Source: Eutreptiella sp. 'Long Island Sound 2002' (lineage: Eukaryota > Euglenozoa > Euglenophyceae > Eutreptiales > Eutreptiaceae). From it: a stretch of 64,000 nt of DNA. The stretch covers positions 49,142,843 through 49,206,842 of the forward strand of contig OZ038384.1 in NCBI GenBank assembly GCA_964036045.1, written 5' to 3'. Within the stretch, counting starts at the first letter, position 1, and every line of letters starts with the position of its first letter. The position numbers and the translations under genes are program-made. Positions 41,735-50,783 of this stretch are shown piece by piece. A model generated the notes under the pieces. That model had not been told where the DNA came from and ran no database searches. It worked only from the letters and a program-made list of their open reading frames with translations.

Positions 41735-42112
41735 TCGGGTGAAGAAGGAGTGAAGGACTTCCATGTGGATCATTTGTGCCCATACGTATCTCTAGTTGGG
41801 AGGACTATCCCGCTAGAGTATACCCGTGACCTCGAAAACGTGCGTGCCAAGGCCATAGAGACTCCATCGTACCCGGTGCGAGAGATCCTTGGGCACCGGA
41901 CACGAGAAGATGGGAGCCTTGAGTTCTGTACGCGCTGGCAAGGGTTCACGAAAGATTGGGATACTTGGGAACCCGTTGAGAGCTTTGTGCCTGCGTACAA
42001 TGTGAGGTGGAGGGACTATGTCAATCAACAAGGGTTGAAGATCGACGTCGCCAAGCAACTACCGCCTCCGAAGAACCCGAAGCCTAGAGGGGTTGCCGGA
42101 GAGGAGCAATAG
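41735..42112 (+). CDS. G1 chromodomain
   Basis: Same frame as the distal integrase. It contains DFHVDHLCPY and then a chromodomain, YPVREILGHRTREDGSLEF, continuing CTRWQGFTKDWDTWEPVESF. The aromatic cage positions (W, W, E) are present. Chromodomains on chromovirus integrases bias integration toward marked heterochromatin. The frame ends in TAG at 42110. Confidence 0.8.
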   Translation, partial: SGEEGVKDFHVDHLCPYVSLVGRTIPLEYTRDLENVRAKAIETPSYPVREILGHRTREDGSLEFCTRWQGFTKDWDTWEPVESFVPAYNVRWRDYVNQQGLKIDVAKQLPPPKNPKPRGVAGEEQ

Positions 42113-42173
42113 GTGCTGTGTCACTCCACTATGTGTGGCCCCTTTGTACAGATACCACCTCTCCTGCCACATC

Positions 42174-42518
42174 ATGAGCGCCATGACCACCACAGCTAGT
42201 GGCAACACGTGCTCAATGATGCCACCCATCACCTTGGCCGCCGAGGGTAGCACCCTGGCCGAGAACCTAGCCGTCTACTTCCGCGCCCAGGATGCAGAAC
42301 TCCCAACTGTGAAGCAGATAGCCCTGGACATCTGCCAAGCCCCCTCCAGGCATGAGAGAGGCAAACCCTGCAGCTATTGCAGGTGCCTAGCAGTGGCCAT
42401 ACAACACTACCACATCACCCAGCAACCCTGCGCATGTGGGCAATGTTGCAACTTTTCCAAGCTGCCATACTCGTGCAGGGGGAGGATGGTTGCGGACATG
42501 GAGATGGATGAGGCCTAA
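42174..42518 (+). CDS. Small Cys-rich ORF downstream of G1 pol
   Basis: ATG at 42174, about 114 codons. The C-terminal half has a dense Cys/His pattern (PCSYCRCLAVAIQHYH and PCACGQCCNFSKLPYSC) that could bind zinc. The N-terminus is Thr/Met/Ala-rich. No family is recognised. It may be an accessory gene of the element or noncoding. Confidence 0.35.
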   Translation: MSAMTTTASGNTCSMMPPITLAAEGSTLAENLAVYFRAQDAELPTVKQIALDICQAPSRHERGKPCSYCRCLAVAIQHYHITQQPCACGQCCNFSKLPYSCRGRMVADMEMDEA

Positions 42519-42581
42519 TCCCCACACCCGTTGCACCCATGACTATGCCCTCCTACCTACAGCCCAGTGTTGAATTTTGTC

Positions 42582-43935
42582 ATGTCCTATATCTGTGTGA
42601 CCCCTCTCACTATGAACCTCAACAACCCTGAGTTGGCGGTGGCACAAGAGCCTGTGCTCGAGGCCCTGCGAGCCCTCCACACTGGGGTGACCCGCAAGCC
42701 CCAGCGTATTGCGGCGTTTTGGGCACAAGCCCGCGCCGATCCCTCCATCCGGGCAGCCCTGGTCACAGAGGCTGCACCTATCACTCTACTGGAGCCCCTG
42801 CAGCACCCCAAATCTCCCGAGGGCGGTCATGTGACTGCACCACGCTTTGCCGACTTGGCCAGCGTGGAGCGGCGTGCACACTCCCCATCCCCGGTGCCAA
42901 AAGGACCTATCATTAGCCACCTACGTCCTCGCAGCTCCCTCAAGCCCCCAATCAGCTGGTTTGGACACCCCAGGGGCTGCCCTGCGTGCCCCCTCAGCCC
43001 TACAGTGAAGGAGGAGAGTACCCCCTCTGGATCCCCTCTCTACAATCCCGGGGACGCCGCTATCAAGGCAGAGGAGCAGTGGCTGGACTCCTCCCAACTG
43101 GAGTCCAGGCCCGACTTCGAGCTGTAGGAAGCGCCGGCCTACGAACCCTCAGGGCCTAGTATGAAGAAAGAGGAGGAGGAGGTCGAACCCCCAGCATCCC
43201 CACTCTACGATCCCACCGATGATGAGGAGATTAAAAGTGAAAGACAACCCGTGAGGGACTATTGCCCTTCCTCACCAGCCCCAGTCAAAATGGAGGAGAC
43301 GGTGGTGAAGACAGAGCCCATGGCTACCATCAAAGTGGAGGAGGAGTGGCTGGACTCCTCGCAGCTGGAACTCCGCCCTAGCCCACCACCATACCCCTCC
43401 CAGGCTGAGCTACGCCGGTTGGCTGGAGAACTCCTGAACCGGATCGGGGAGATGGGGGAATCGGAGTCTCCACAGCCCTACCCACCCTCCACACAGGTCA
43501 CACCACCAAAGGGGGGGGATGACGCTGCACTTGCCCTAATGTAGGAGCCCCACACCCCCGCAGCAGAAAGCTCTGCGAACCCCTGGGAGCCCCCGACGTG
43601 GACCTCCCTGCTATCACTTCTCGATGACTTCACGAGGCCCTCGCTGAAGTGGCTCACGGAGGTGGATGACATGGAGTGGCTGGAGCAATATGCTCCCATT
43701 GACTTGCATGCCCCCCCGGCTAATGTGAACGGAACCCCCTCCCCGGCTATGGGTGACGTCTATGGGGAGGGGGACCAACGGGAAGGGGGAACCCCAGGGT
43801 GGACGGTAGATAAGCAAGAAGGACAGGACAGTGAACACCCGACCACCCTGGGTGGCGAGAAGGAAAGGGGGGAGAAGAGGGAGAGGGAAGAGACTGAGAA
43901 CCCCCACCCTGAGGAACACCTCTGGGCTTACTCCA
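42582..43935 (+). pseudogene. G1 extra ORF with SUMO-consensus motifs (left part)
   Basis: A single frame, broken by TAG at 43125 and 43542, runs from ATG 42582 to the insertion at 43936. It carries six psi-K-x-E motifs: TVKEES, AIKAEE, EIKSER, PVKMEE, VVKTEP and TIKVEE. A repeated unit is seen (SPLYNPGD...IKAEEQWLDSSQLE and again IKVEEEWLDSSQLE). The rest is acidic, Pro/Ser-rich and probably disordered, followed by WLTEVDDMEWLEQYAP. The sense resumes after the insertion at 44576-44948. Additional ORFs downstream of pol occur in several large plant gypsy lineages; I do not recognise this one. Confidence 0.5.
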
Positions 43936-44575
43936 GTAGGTAGGTAGGTAGGTGCACTCGGTCGTGGAGAGGCGCCCCATGGTTCCCCCTGGCGTCGCCC
44001 CTGTGACGAACAGGAAGAGGCTCCGCGCGTGAAGAGGGGAGGCGGCTTACTTCCCGCTAGACCTGACTGTTGGCCCCCAACAAAGCGGCCCCGGGCAACA
44101 CCGGGAGGGCTGATCGCTGCCAGCGTGACGTGCTTGTCTCGCCGGGAGGGTGTGCCCCCGTGCTTGCGCACGTCCCCTCCTTTGGGCGGAACCCTAGAGG
44201 TTCACCAGACTTCCTGGCGTATCCCGTTCCCAAGGCATGCATGCACATTCTTGGTACTAGGGTTCCGAGGCGCTTGGGTGTCGCACGCTCCACCTCGAGT
44301 CCCAAAGCAGCGCAGGCCTTAGGATGCAGCCTTACCCCCGGTCTCCGGATCTCGTTTGGCCGGGTCACCTGCATGGCACGGGCTGCCTCAGTGCCAGGGC
44401 TGTGGGCACTGGGTTTCCTACTGTTGTGCGGCGTTTGTGTTTGGGTCCGGTTGGCGGTTGGGTGTGGGTTTTGTTAACCCCGCCAGTCCTGGCTGGGGTC
44501 TTGGGTGGGTGTGTTTGGACACGGTTTGTGGTGTTGTCCCTCTAGTGTCGGCTGTTTGTGGTGTTCGTGGTTGGG
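43936..44575. mobile_element. 640-bp (TAGG)n-bordered insertion with 161-bp target duplication
   Basis: It begins GTAGGTAGGTAGGTAGGTGC and ends TTCGTGGTTGGG. The preceding 161 bp (43775-43935) are repeated directly after it (44576-44736), with one substitution seen. Read on the minus strand it ends in (ACCT)n, just like the 17282-24706 insertion. GC-rich; no domain is recognised in its ORFs. Confidence 0.7.
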
Positions 44576-44948
44576 CCAACGGGAAGGGGGAACCCCAGGG
44601 TGGACGGTAGATAAGCAAGAAGGACAGGACAGTGAACACCCGACCACCCTGGGTGGCGAGAAGAAAAGGGGGGAGAAGAGGGAGAGGGAAGAGACTGAGA
44701 ACCCCCACCCTGAGGAACACCTCTGGGCTTACTCCATTGAAGAGGAAAACAAGAAGAAGGTCAAGATCCAAGTCACCTTTGAAGTGAGCCGGGAGCTATG
44801 GGAGACGGGGGACACCGAGGCAAGAGTGATTGTGGGGCAAGGTATCTATGATGGGCTCCTCGACTTTTGGAGGAGTAGCCAAGCCAAGAGGAGACACGAT
44901 GATTTCGTGGAGTTTCTGGGACAAGGCTTAGAGAAGGAGAGTGAGTGA
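44576..44948 (+). pseudogene. G1 extra ORF (right part)
   Basis: The first 161 bp duplicate 43775-43935; the reading then continues HLWAYSIEEENKKKVKIQV to GLLDFWRSSQAKRRHDDF and a TGA at 44946. Joined to the left part, it gives the C-terminus of the extra protein, a compact charged segment. Confidence 0.5.
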
Positions 44949-47044
44949 CAATTAGGGAAGGGGGTGGGGGCCCTAGAGGAGCAAACCCCCACCCCAACTC
45001 TAACCGCTTGGCATAAGAGATGTATGAAGTGAAGGGGAAGAGACAAGCAAGAGAGTGAGGTTGAGGGACGAACTGCCTAAGGGCACAAGCTTCATATTTC
45101 CCTTACCGCACCTCTAACCATGCCCTCGTGCCTATGCTTTCCCTTCCGGGATATTTCAATTCCATGCCGGACAGTGGCATCCTCCGCCACCGGTGCTCTA
45201 CTATCATGTCAAGCCTATATGAAGCCATGCGAAAATGAGCGAGCCAAAGTGTAACCTATGTCTTCGACGATGCAAGGGATGAACAAGGGAGCAAGGGAAG
45301 GGTCAAGCAGCATGTACAAGGGCTGGAGGTCAAGGGACAACGTGCCTAAGGGCCTATGCTTCTTATTTCCCTTACCTCATCGCCATCAATCAGCCCAAGT
45401 GGGTGCATGTACCTTAAGGGCCCTAACCCGGTCTCCCGGACCATTGTGCAACCCAAGAGTATGTATGAGTGTGATTGGTGTGTGTATGCACAAGCAAGAG
45501 GTGCGTGGCCAAGGAGTGCATGCCAAGGTGTTGTATGTGTAGCGCGTGTGTGCCTAGACCCAAACTACCTAGAGCCTTTGGGAGAAGGGAGGAGAGATGT
45601 GCTAACCGCGTGGAACGCACCGCTTATCGAACAGGTCAATCTGTGATCAGCGCCCCTTTTTGCCTGGCATGGGGACTTTGCGCCAATCACCCTACCTTCC
45701 CACCTGCAAGCAGATCCCACCTGCAGTTAACGGAGGGCTAAATCTCCGCGATGGCAAAGATGACGGACCCCTCGCAAAGCAAGGGCTGTGTGTTGTTTGC
45801 TGTGCGTAGTGTGTTGTATGTGTGGTATGTCTGGTGTATGTGTGGCATGCGTGGACAAGTAAAGGCCTGATTGACGAGGACCGTTACTCACCCCTAATCG
45901 AATACCTTCAACCTGTGCGAAGTGAAAAGAGGGTGAGCGGATGTGGGGAGAGGAAGAAAGATATATATACCCCATATATATATTTATACATGTCTATGCC
46001 CGTGCAACACATGACGAGATGCATTGTGCGACACTCACGGCGAATGCATTCAAGAGTGACATGCCATGAACGAATGCATACACAAATGGAATGCCATGCG
46101 CTTGGGTTTGTGCTATTCTATTTGATGAGTTTACCTTGGTGATTGAGGGTGTGAACCCTCGGGAAAAGAAGAAAAAGGGGGGGGGGCAGCGTCCCTCACC
46201 CCCAGGCACGAGAGCCTTTACCTCCCAGGGGTGAGGAAGGCTGAGAGAGGAAAACAGGGGGTAGGGGAGGGAAACTAGGGTCCAAGGATGAAAAACAAAA
46301 GGGGGAGAACCCGATTGGACGGCCCCACAACATGGGGACAGACAGGGTGAACCTGCCCCTCCACGCTAGCTATGAGCCAACCCAATCAAGTCCAAAAAGG
46401 GAAAGAGAGGGGTCCCGGGGATCTCCTTGTTTGTTTGTTAAAGTGAGAGACCGAAGGTGGGGAATGGTTTAACTCACGGTCGCATGGAGGGGGGGTGGAC
46501 CCAAGAAAACAAAAACCGGGGGGGGGGTTTACATACCTCACCGAGCTCATCGGGAAACCTGAAGAGAGAAGGGTGAGGAGATGAAGAGAAGGAGGAGAGG
46601 GAACACACGAGCGAGTTCAACTTAGTCGCGAGTCACATGCCCCACTCCCATCTAGCTCAGTGGCGGTCCGTTGATTTGTCGAGCTATATATTTGTTGTTA
46701 ATGCAACGATCATTTTAGTTACCTACACGAATACTCCATGCCATGTGCAAATACTCACCGACATTTTTCTGAGCGAGTGCACTATGCCATGAAGAAATAG
46801 GTGTGGACCGTTTTCTAAGCGAACACATCATGCCATGAGCAGAGCAGAGCAAAAGCGGAAGGAAGCATATTATTTTTCTTTGTCGTTGTTGTTGTTTTTT
46901 GAAATCTGATTTGAGGCTTGGGCTTGCTTAAGTCCCTGATGAAACCCCGCATGGCCATGCCCAAGTTTATCCATTTTGATCCTCCTGGCTCCGGCCTGCG
47001 AGGAGAGAGGCGAGAAGATGACAGGGGGGCAGCGGAGAGGGCAG
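44949..47044 (+). other. 3' noncoding region of G1
   Basis: Purine-rich sequence with short ORFs only, several G runs and AAGGGAAGAGA-type tracts. A purine-rich candidate polypurine tract (GACAGGGGGGCAGCGGAGAG) precedes the right LTR. A stretch near 45640 (GTGATCAGCGCCCCTTTT) resembles 56578 in the 3' region of G2. Confidence 0.5.
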
Positions 47045-47054
47045 CCAGGGGAGA

Positions 47055-47724
47055 TGGCATACCAGAATTTCTGGGATTCTTGATTTCCCTGCAAGGCGAG
47101 AAAGAGAGAGAGAAAGGGTTAGGGTTAGGGTTAGGACAAGGAAAGGGGACAGCGTGTAAGCATGGAATGCAACGAATGCATGAAGATGTGAACACATGCA
47201 CACCCCTTCCCCTTTTTCCTTTGGGGTTTTGGCATCTAATTGTGTCCTAACCTCCTATAGGTGGGGCCCACCGCTATGTATGAATTTGTTTGCTCTAGGG
47301 GGAAGTGGAGTGGGCCCACCGAGCAAGGGAAGGGGGCAAGGGAAAAAAGCAAAGCCACATGCTCATGTGGCACCAAACTGTTTTCAACACCCCCAAGTTG
47401 TTTAGGGGAAGAGAGGCCCCCACCCTGAACTTTCCGAGGTCCCTTCTATATATGGTTTGGTCTACCTTTGTTTGTACGCTTTGAGATTTCTGATAGTGGG
47501 CCAAGGGCCAACTACTTTTCTCGTGGAACCGGGGGAGGGAACCCACGAACACAAAGCGAAGCAAGCAAGGGAAGGGAAGGCAACACTGTTTTGATTAGGG
47601 AATTCATTGAGTTTCTGGAAATTCCACTGGGGGTGACCTGCAGAGGGAAGGAAAGGGAAGCAGGGTGAGAAGGGCAAGGGAGGTGTGGGCACTTGTAGTG
47701 CGCATACCGGAAGAATATATTTTT
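47055..47724 (+). repeat. 3' LTR of G1, first segment
   Basis: Matches 30273-30940 almost base for base, including the TTAGGG-like repeat at 47115-47135. It is cut at 47724 by the G2 insertion. Confidence 0.85.
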
Positions 47725-48378
47725 GGGAGTAAGAAAAAGTCACTGCCATGTCTTTCTTGGAGGGCTTGATCCAGGCTAAGCCCCCCTTAAAACCCTTTGT
47801 TGATGCTCAGACAAACTTAAGTGTTTTTATCTCTCTTTTGTTGCCTAAAGTGCACTTTCTCAAAGTAACTAGGGTTGTGACCCTAGCCCCCCCCATGAAG
47901 TTCACCCCTACCACTCAACTGAGCGGAGGTACCTTCCTTCATGGAGGACATACCAAAATAAACCCCTATACTCAATTGTTTCTACCACTTATTGTGGTCC
48001 TACTTTGTAACTGTTTCTGAATTCAGTTGCTTGGCCAAGTCATTTTCTGTGTGGTCCTGACATCCATGCCCCTCAGTCCTAACCAGCACCATTTCACCCA
48101 AAAGAGTGCACATGAAGTGCCTATTGCAACCTCTGAGGCAAGAGTCAGACCAATTTTCATATAAAACCTTTTTCCTTATCCATTTGTGATTGAATCTATG
48201 TGCATAAACCTGCTTTGTCTATCTGCAGCCCTTCTGTGTTACACTGGATTCCAAAACCAATCATTGATTCGATCCACATCCTGTCCTTGCTCTACTTGCT
48301 GCTTTGTTTGGGGTCTTCAACTACAAAACCTGCAGGACTACATCAAAATATCTAGGGCATAATTCAAGGACATCTTTC
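47725..48378 (+). repeat. 5' LTR of G2
   Basis: GGGAGTAAGAAAAAG to CATCTTTC. It lacks ~60 bp (after ACCAAAATAAA, about 47960) that are present in the 3' LTR and in copy 1, so it carries a private deletion. Confidence 0.85.
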
Positions 48379-48393
48379 CGGTAGCAGAGACAG
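48379..48393 (+). promoter_or_regulatory. Primer-binding site of G2 (initiator tRNA-Met-like)
   Basis: CGGTAGCAGAGACAG immediately follows the LTR and resembles the TGGTATCAGAGC start of initiator-tRNA-Met primer-binding sites at 9 of 12 positions. This supports the LTR boundary. Confidence 0.55.
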
Positions 48394-48460
48394 TCCCTTG
48401 TGACCTTTTGAACCGACCCTGAGAAGAAGTGCAGAACAAAAGCTCAACAACAAGTTCATC

Positions 48461-50638
48461 ATGTCCACGCCAAGCGTCAGGACCTGGCCTATCCGAACTG
48501 TCCAAGTACAAATGGGCAGCATGGCCCACCCAATGAGTGAACCACCTCACCGAGCTCCACATCATCTCAGTGGCGCATCTGGGTCCCAAGGAGATCCAGA
48601 ACGCAGAAGGGCGGAAGAGAATAAAGGCCTTACCACCGAGGCCTTAGCAGCACACGGTGGAGACAGCTTCAGTCACCTCCACAGACGTGTGGCTGCTTCA
48701 GTATCAAGATCCAATTGTCCAGCTTCATCCTCAACTGCCATTGAAGGACCTGAGGAGTATGAGAAGCTGAAGAAAAAGATGGATGAGTACATCATGCATG
48801 AGGAGTACTATAAATCCATCCGTGGGGAAGATGGAGAGGAGCCATTGGCTGTACATGGATCCAGACCACGTACAGATCTAGGGTCCTACGCACACTCTGG
48901 TCCTCCGTCCACTGCATCCCTGCCAAGACGACTAAGACCTGAGTATCCAACCCCAAGGGCTCCCGAAGTGGGCCCGACACGAGTCGAAGAACAACATCAT
49001 CCAAGGCCAACCTACGGTGCCCTGGATCACACGGCCGAACTGTTGGCCAAACTCCTGTCTGGATCAGAAGATCCAGATGTGACGGCCCTATCAGAGGCCA
49101 TTAAGGCAAAGCTGGGTATTGCAGAACCCTTACCCAAGCCTGAGTTGCCCTCTCTCTCTCCAGGGCTGAGTACCCTGACCGAAGATCTCAAGAGATCAAG
49201 GGTCTCAAGGCTGTTGCCCAAGGTCACCTGCCCCAGCCCCTTTCACCCCCGTGCCAGGACTGTGCCTATGGCTGATCTACAGGACGTGCCTGTCACAGAG
49301 AGTGAGAGAAGAGGGCTGTCAGCCCTGGCCCCTCTTGCCGGCGTGTTGCCTTCAGGCCTAACTCCGGGGGGTGGGAAGACGGGCAGACCAATTGCCCAGG
49401 CGAACATCCAGCTGGAACTGCCGGAGTTCGACCCCAAAAATCTGCCTGAATGGGCAGAAGAATTTGCAGAGTTCCTTTTGTTGACTGGCCAATCCCATGT
49501 GGATGTGGCCACCAAATGTTCACTGCTAAAACGCTCATGCAAAAAGAAATTTTTGCAAAAACAGGTCAAACAGATTGTGAAAACCTGTTCCACCTGGGCA
49601 GAGGTACTCCTGAGGTTAGAGAAAACATTCCCAGTCTATGAGACTGACCTCAGCGTACGCACACAGATCGAGGAGCTACCTATGCTCCCGGAGTTTCCAT
49701 CCGCTGCGGGAATTTCTGAGTATGTGTGCGACTTGGAGTACTTATTTTCGAGGATGAACGTAGGCTCCTACGGAGCCACTGAGCCCCACCTGTGGCTCAT
49801 GAGTAAGATCCCCCAGCGTACGTGGGATGATTGCCGCTCCACCTCTGAGAGGAAGAGCAGGACCCACTCGTACGATACACTGGTGGATCTCTTGATTGAG
49901 CTAGCTCTTGAGAGAGAGAACGACTCCCACATGGAGAAGTTCCTCAAGAAGCATTTGGGACGAGGTGGTACCCCTACCCCCGAACGTGGCGAGGGGAAGG
50001 GGCATAAAAATCCCACAAACACCAACCAGGGAGGTGGTAAAGGGAGGGGCAACCTACGTGCCATGAACAAGGTACAACCTGATGCAGGCACACCCCCCCT
50101 GTTCTACTGCCGACCTGTCAATGACAAGGGGGGACCTTGTCATGCCTCTGACTGCGATCTCCGCAGTGGCTGTATGCTGCAGATGAGACGTCAGCAGCAC
50201 ACCAAAGATGGGAAACAAGTGACCCATCAGGACCACTTCAGGTGTACCATCACCTGTGGTTACTGTGGCAAACGTCGTCACTACGAGGACGAATGCCACA
50301 TGAAGAAACGCGAGAGTGACAAACTCAAGCGTCAGGAGGCGGAGCGCCAGAAGACCCAGACGCCCGCCAGAAATCCCCCGAATGGGGATAAAGGTAAAGG
50401 AGGTGGCAAGGGGGGTGGCAAAACTGGACCCCCTAACCCCCAGAGGCGCTCATCAGCGCCCGTTGCTACACCAACTCCTGCTGCTACACCCGCTCCTGCC
50501 GCAGGTGTCCCCCAGAAGCGCCCCAAAGGGGATAACGCCACCCCTGAGGGGAATAATTCTAAGAAGAGGCGCTTGGCCTGGATGGCCAAGTCCCTCATGG
50601 CTGCAGGGGTGGATGTGAAATTCCCTGATGAGGAATAG
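48461..50638 (+). CDS. gag: G2 Gag polyprotein
   Basis: 725 codons from ATG to TAG. Residues ~1-320 are low complexity. The capsid-like region spans ~320-500, with LPEWAEEFAEFLLLTGQ, KCSLLKRSCKKKFLQKQV and TWAEVLLRLEKTFP. A perfect CCHC zinc knuckle, CGYCGKRRHYEDEC (C-x2-C-x4-H-x4-C), is at ~598-611. The C-terminus is Lys/Pro/Ala-rich. Gag forms the particle and packages the element RNA. The TAG is followed by GGGGGCGGC and an open frame encoding the protease, so readthrough could make Gag-Pol. Confidence 0.85.
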   Translation: MSTPSVRTWPIRTVQVQMGSMAHPMSEPPHRAPHHLSGASGSQGDPERRRAEENKGLTTEALAAHGGDSFSHLHRRVAASVSRSNCPASSSTAIEGPEEYEKLKKKMDEYIMHEEYYKSIRGEDGEEPLAVHGSRPRTDLGSYAHSGPPSTASLPRRLRPEYPTPRAPEVGPTRVEEQHHPRPTYGALDHTAELLAKLLSGSEDPDVTALSEAIKAKLGIAEPLPKPELPSLSPGLSTLTEDLKRSRVSRLLPKVTCPSPFHPRARTVPMADLQDVPVTESERRGLSALAPLAGVLPSGLTPGGGKTGRPIAQANIQLELPEFDPKNLPEWAEEFAEFLLLTGQSHVDVATKCSLLKRSCKKKFLQKQVKQIVKTCSTWAEVLLRLEKTFPVYETDLSVRTQIEELPMLPEFPSAAGISEYVCDLEYLFSRMNVGSYGATEPHLWLMSKIPQRTWDDCRSTSERKSRTHSYDTLVDLLIELALERENDSHMEKFLKKHLGRGGTPTPERGEGKGHKNPTNTNQGGGKGRGNLRAMNKVQPDAGTPPLFYCRPVNDKGGPCHASDCDLRSGCMLQMRRQQHTKDGKQVTHQDHFRCTITCGYCGKRRHYEDECHMKKRESDKLKRQEAERQKTQTPARNPPNGDKGKGGGKGGGKTGPPNPQRRSSAPVATPTPAATPAPAAGVPQKRPKGDNATPEGNNSKKRRLAWMAKSLMAAGVDVKFPDEE

Positions 50639-50779
50639 GGGGGCGGCTCCGAAGAGGAGGACTTGGTTTTCTGGATCCTCGTGAAAATCGGGGATCAGGT
50701 TTTTCGAGCAGTGCTTGATACCGGTGCAACACTTTCCATAGTGGCCCGGCGCCTGCTTAAAACTCTTCAGGAAAACTAA
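50639..50779 (+). CDS. G2 protease, N-terminal half
   Basis: In the gag frame after TAG: EEEDLVFWILVKIGDQVF, then VLDTGATLSIVARRLLKTL. DTGA is the aspartic-protease active site. The frame stops at TAA (50777), while the rest of the protease (GVDVTICLG, FDIVIGTDFLRR) is one base over, so a +1 shift around AAC-TAA is needed. Confidence 0.7.
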   Translation, partial: GGGSEEEDLVFWILVKIGDQVFRAVLDTGATLSIVARRLLKTLQEN

Positions 50780-50783
50780 GACC

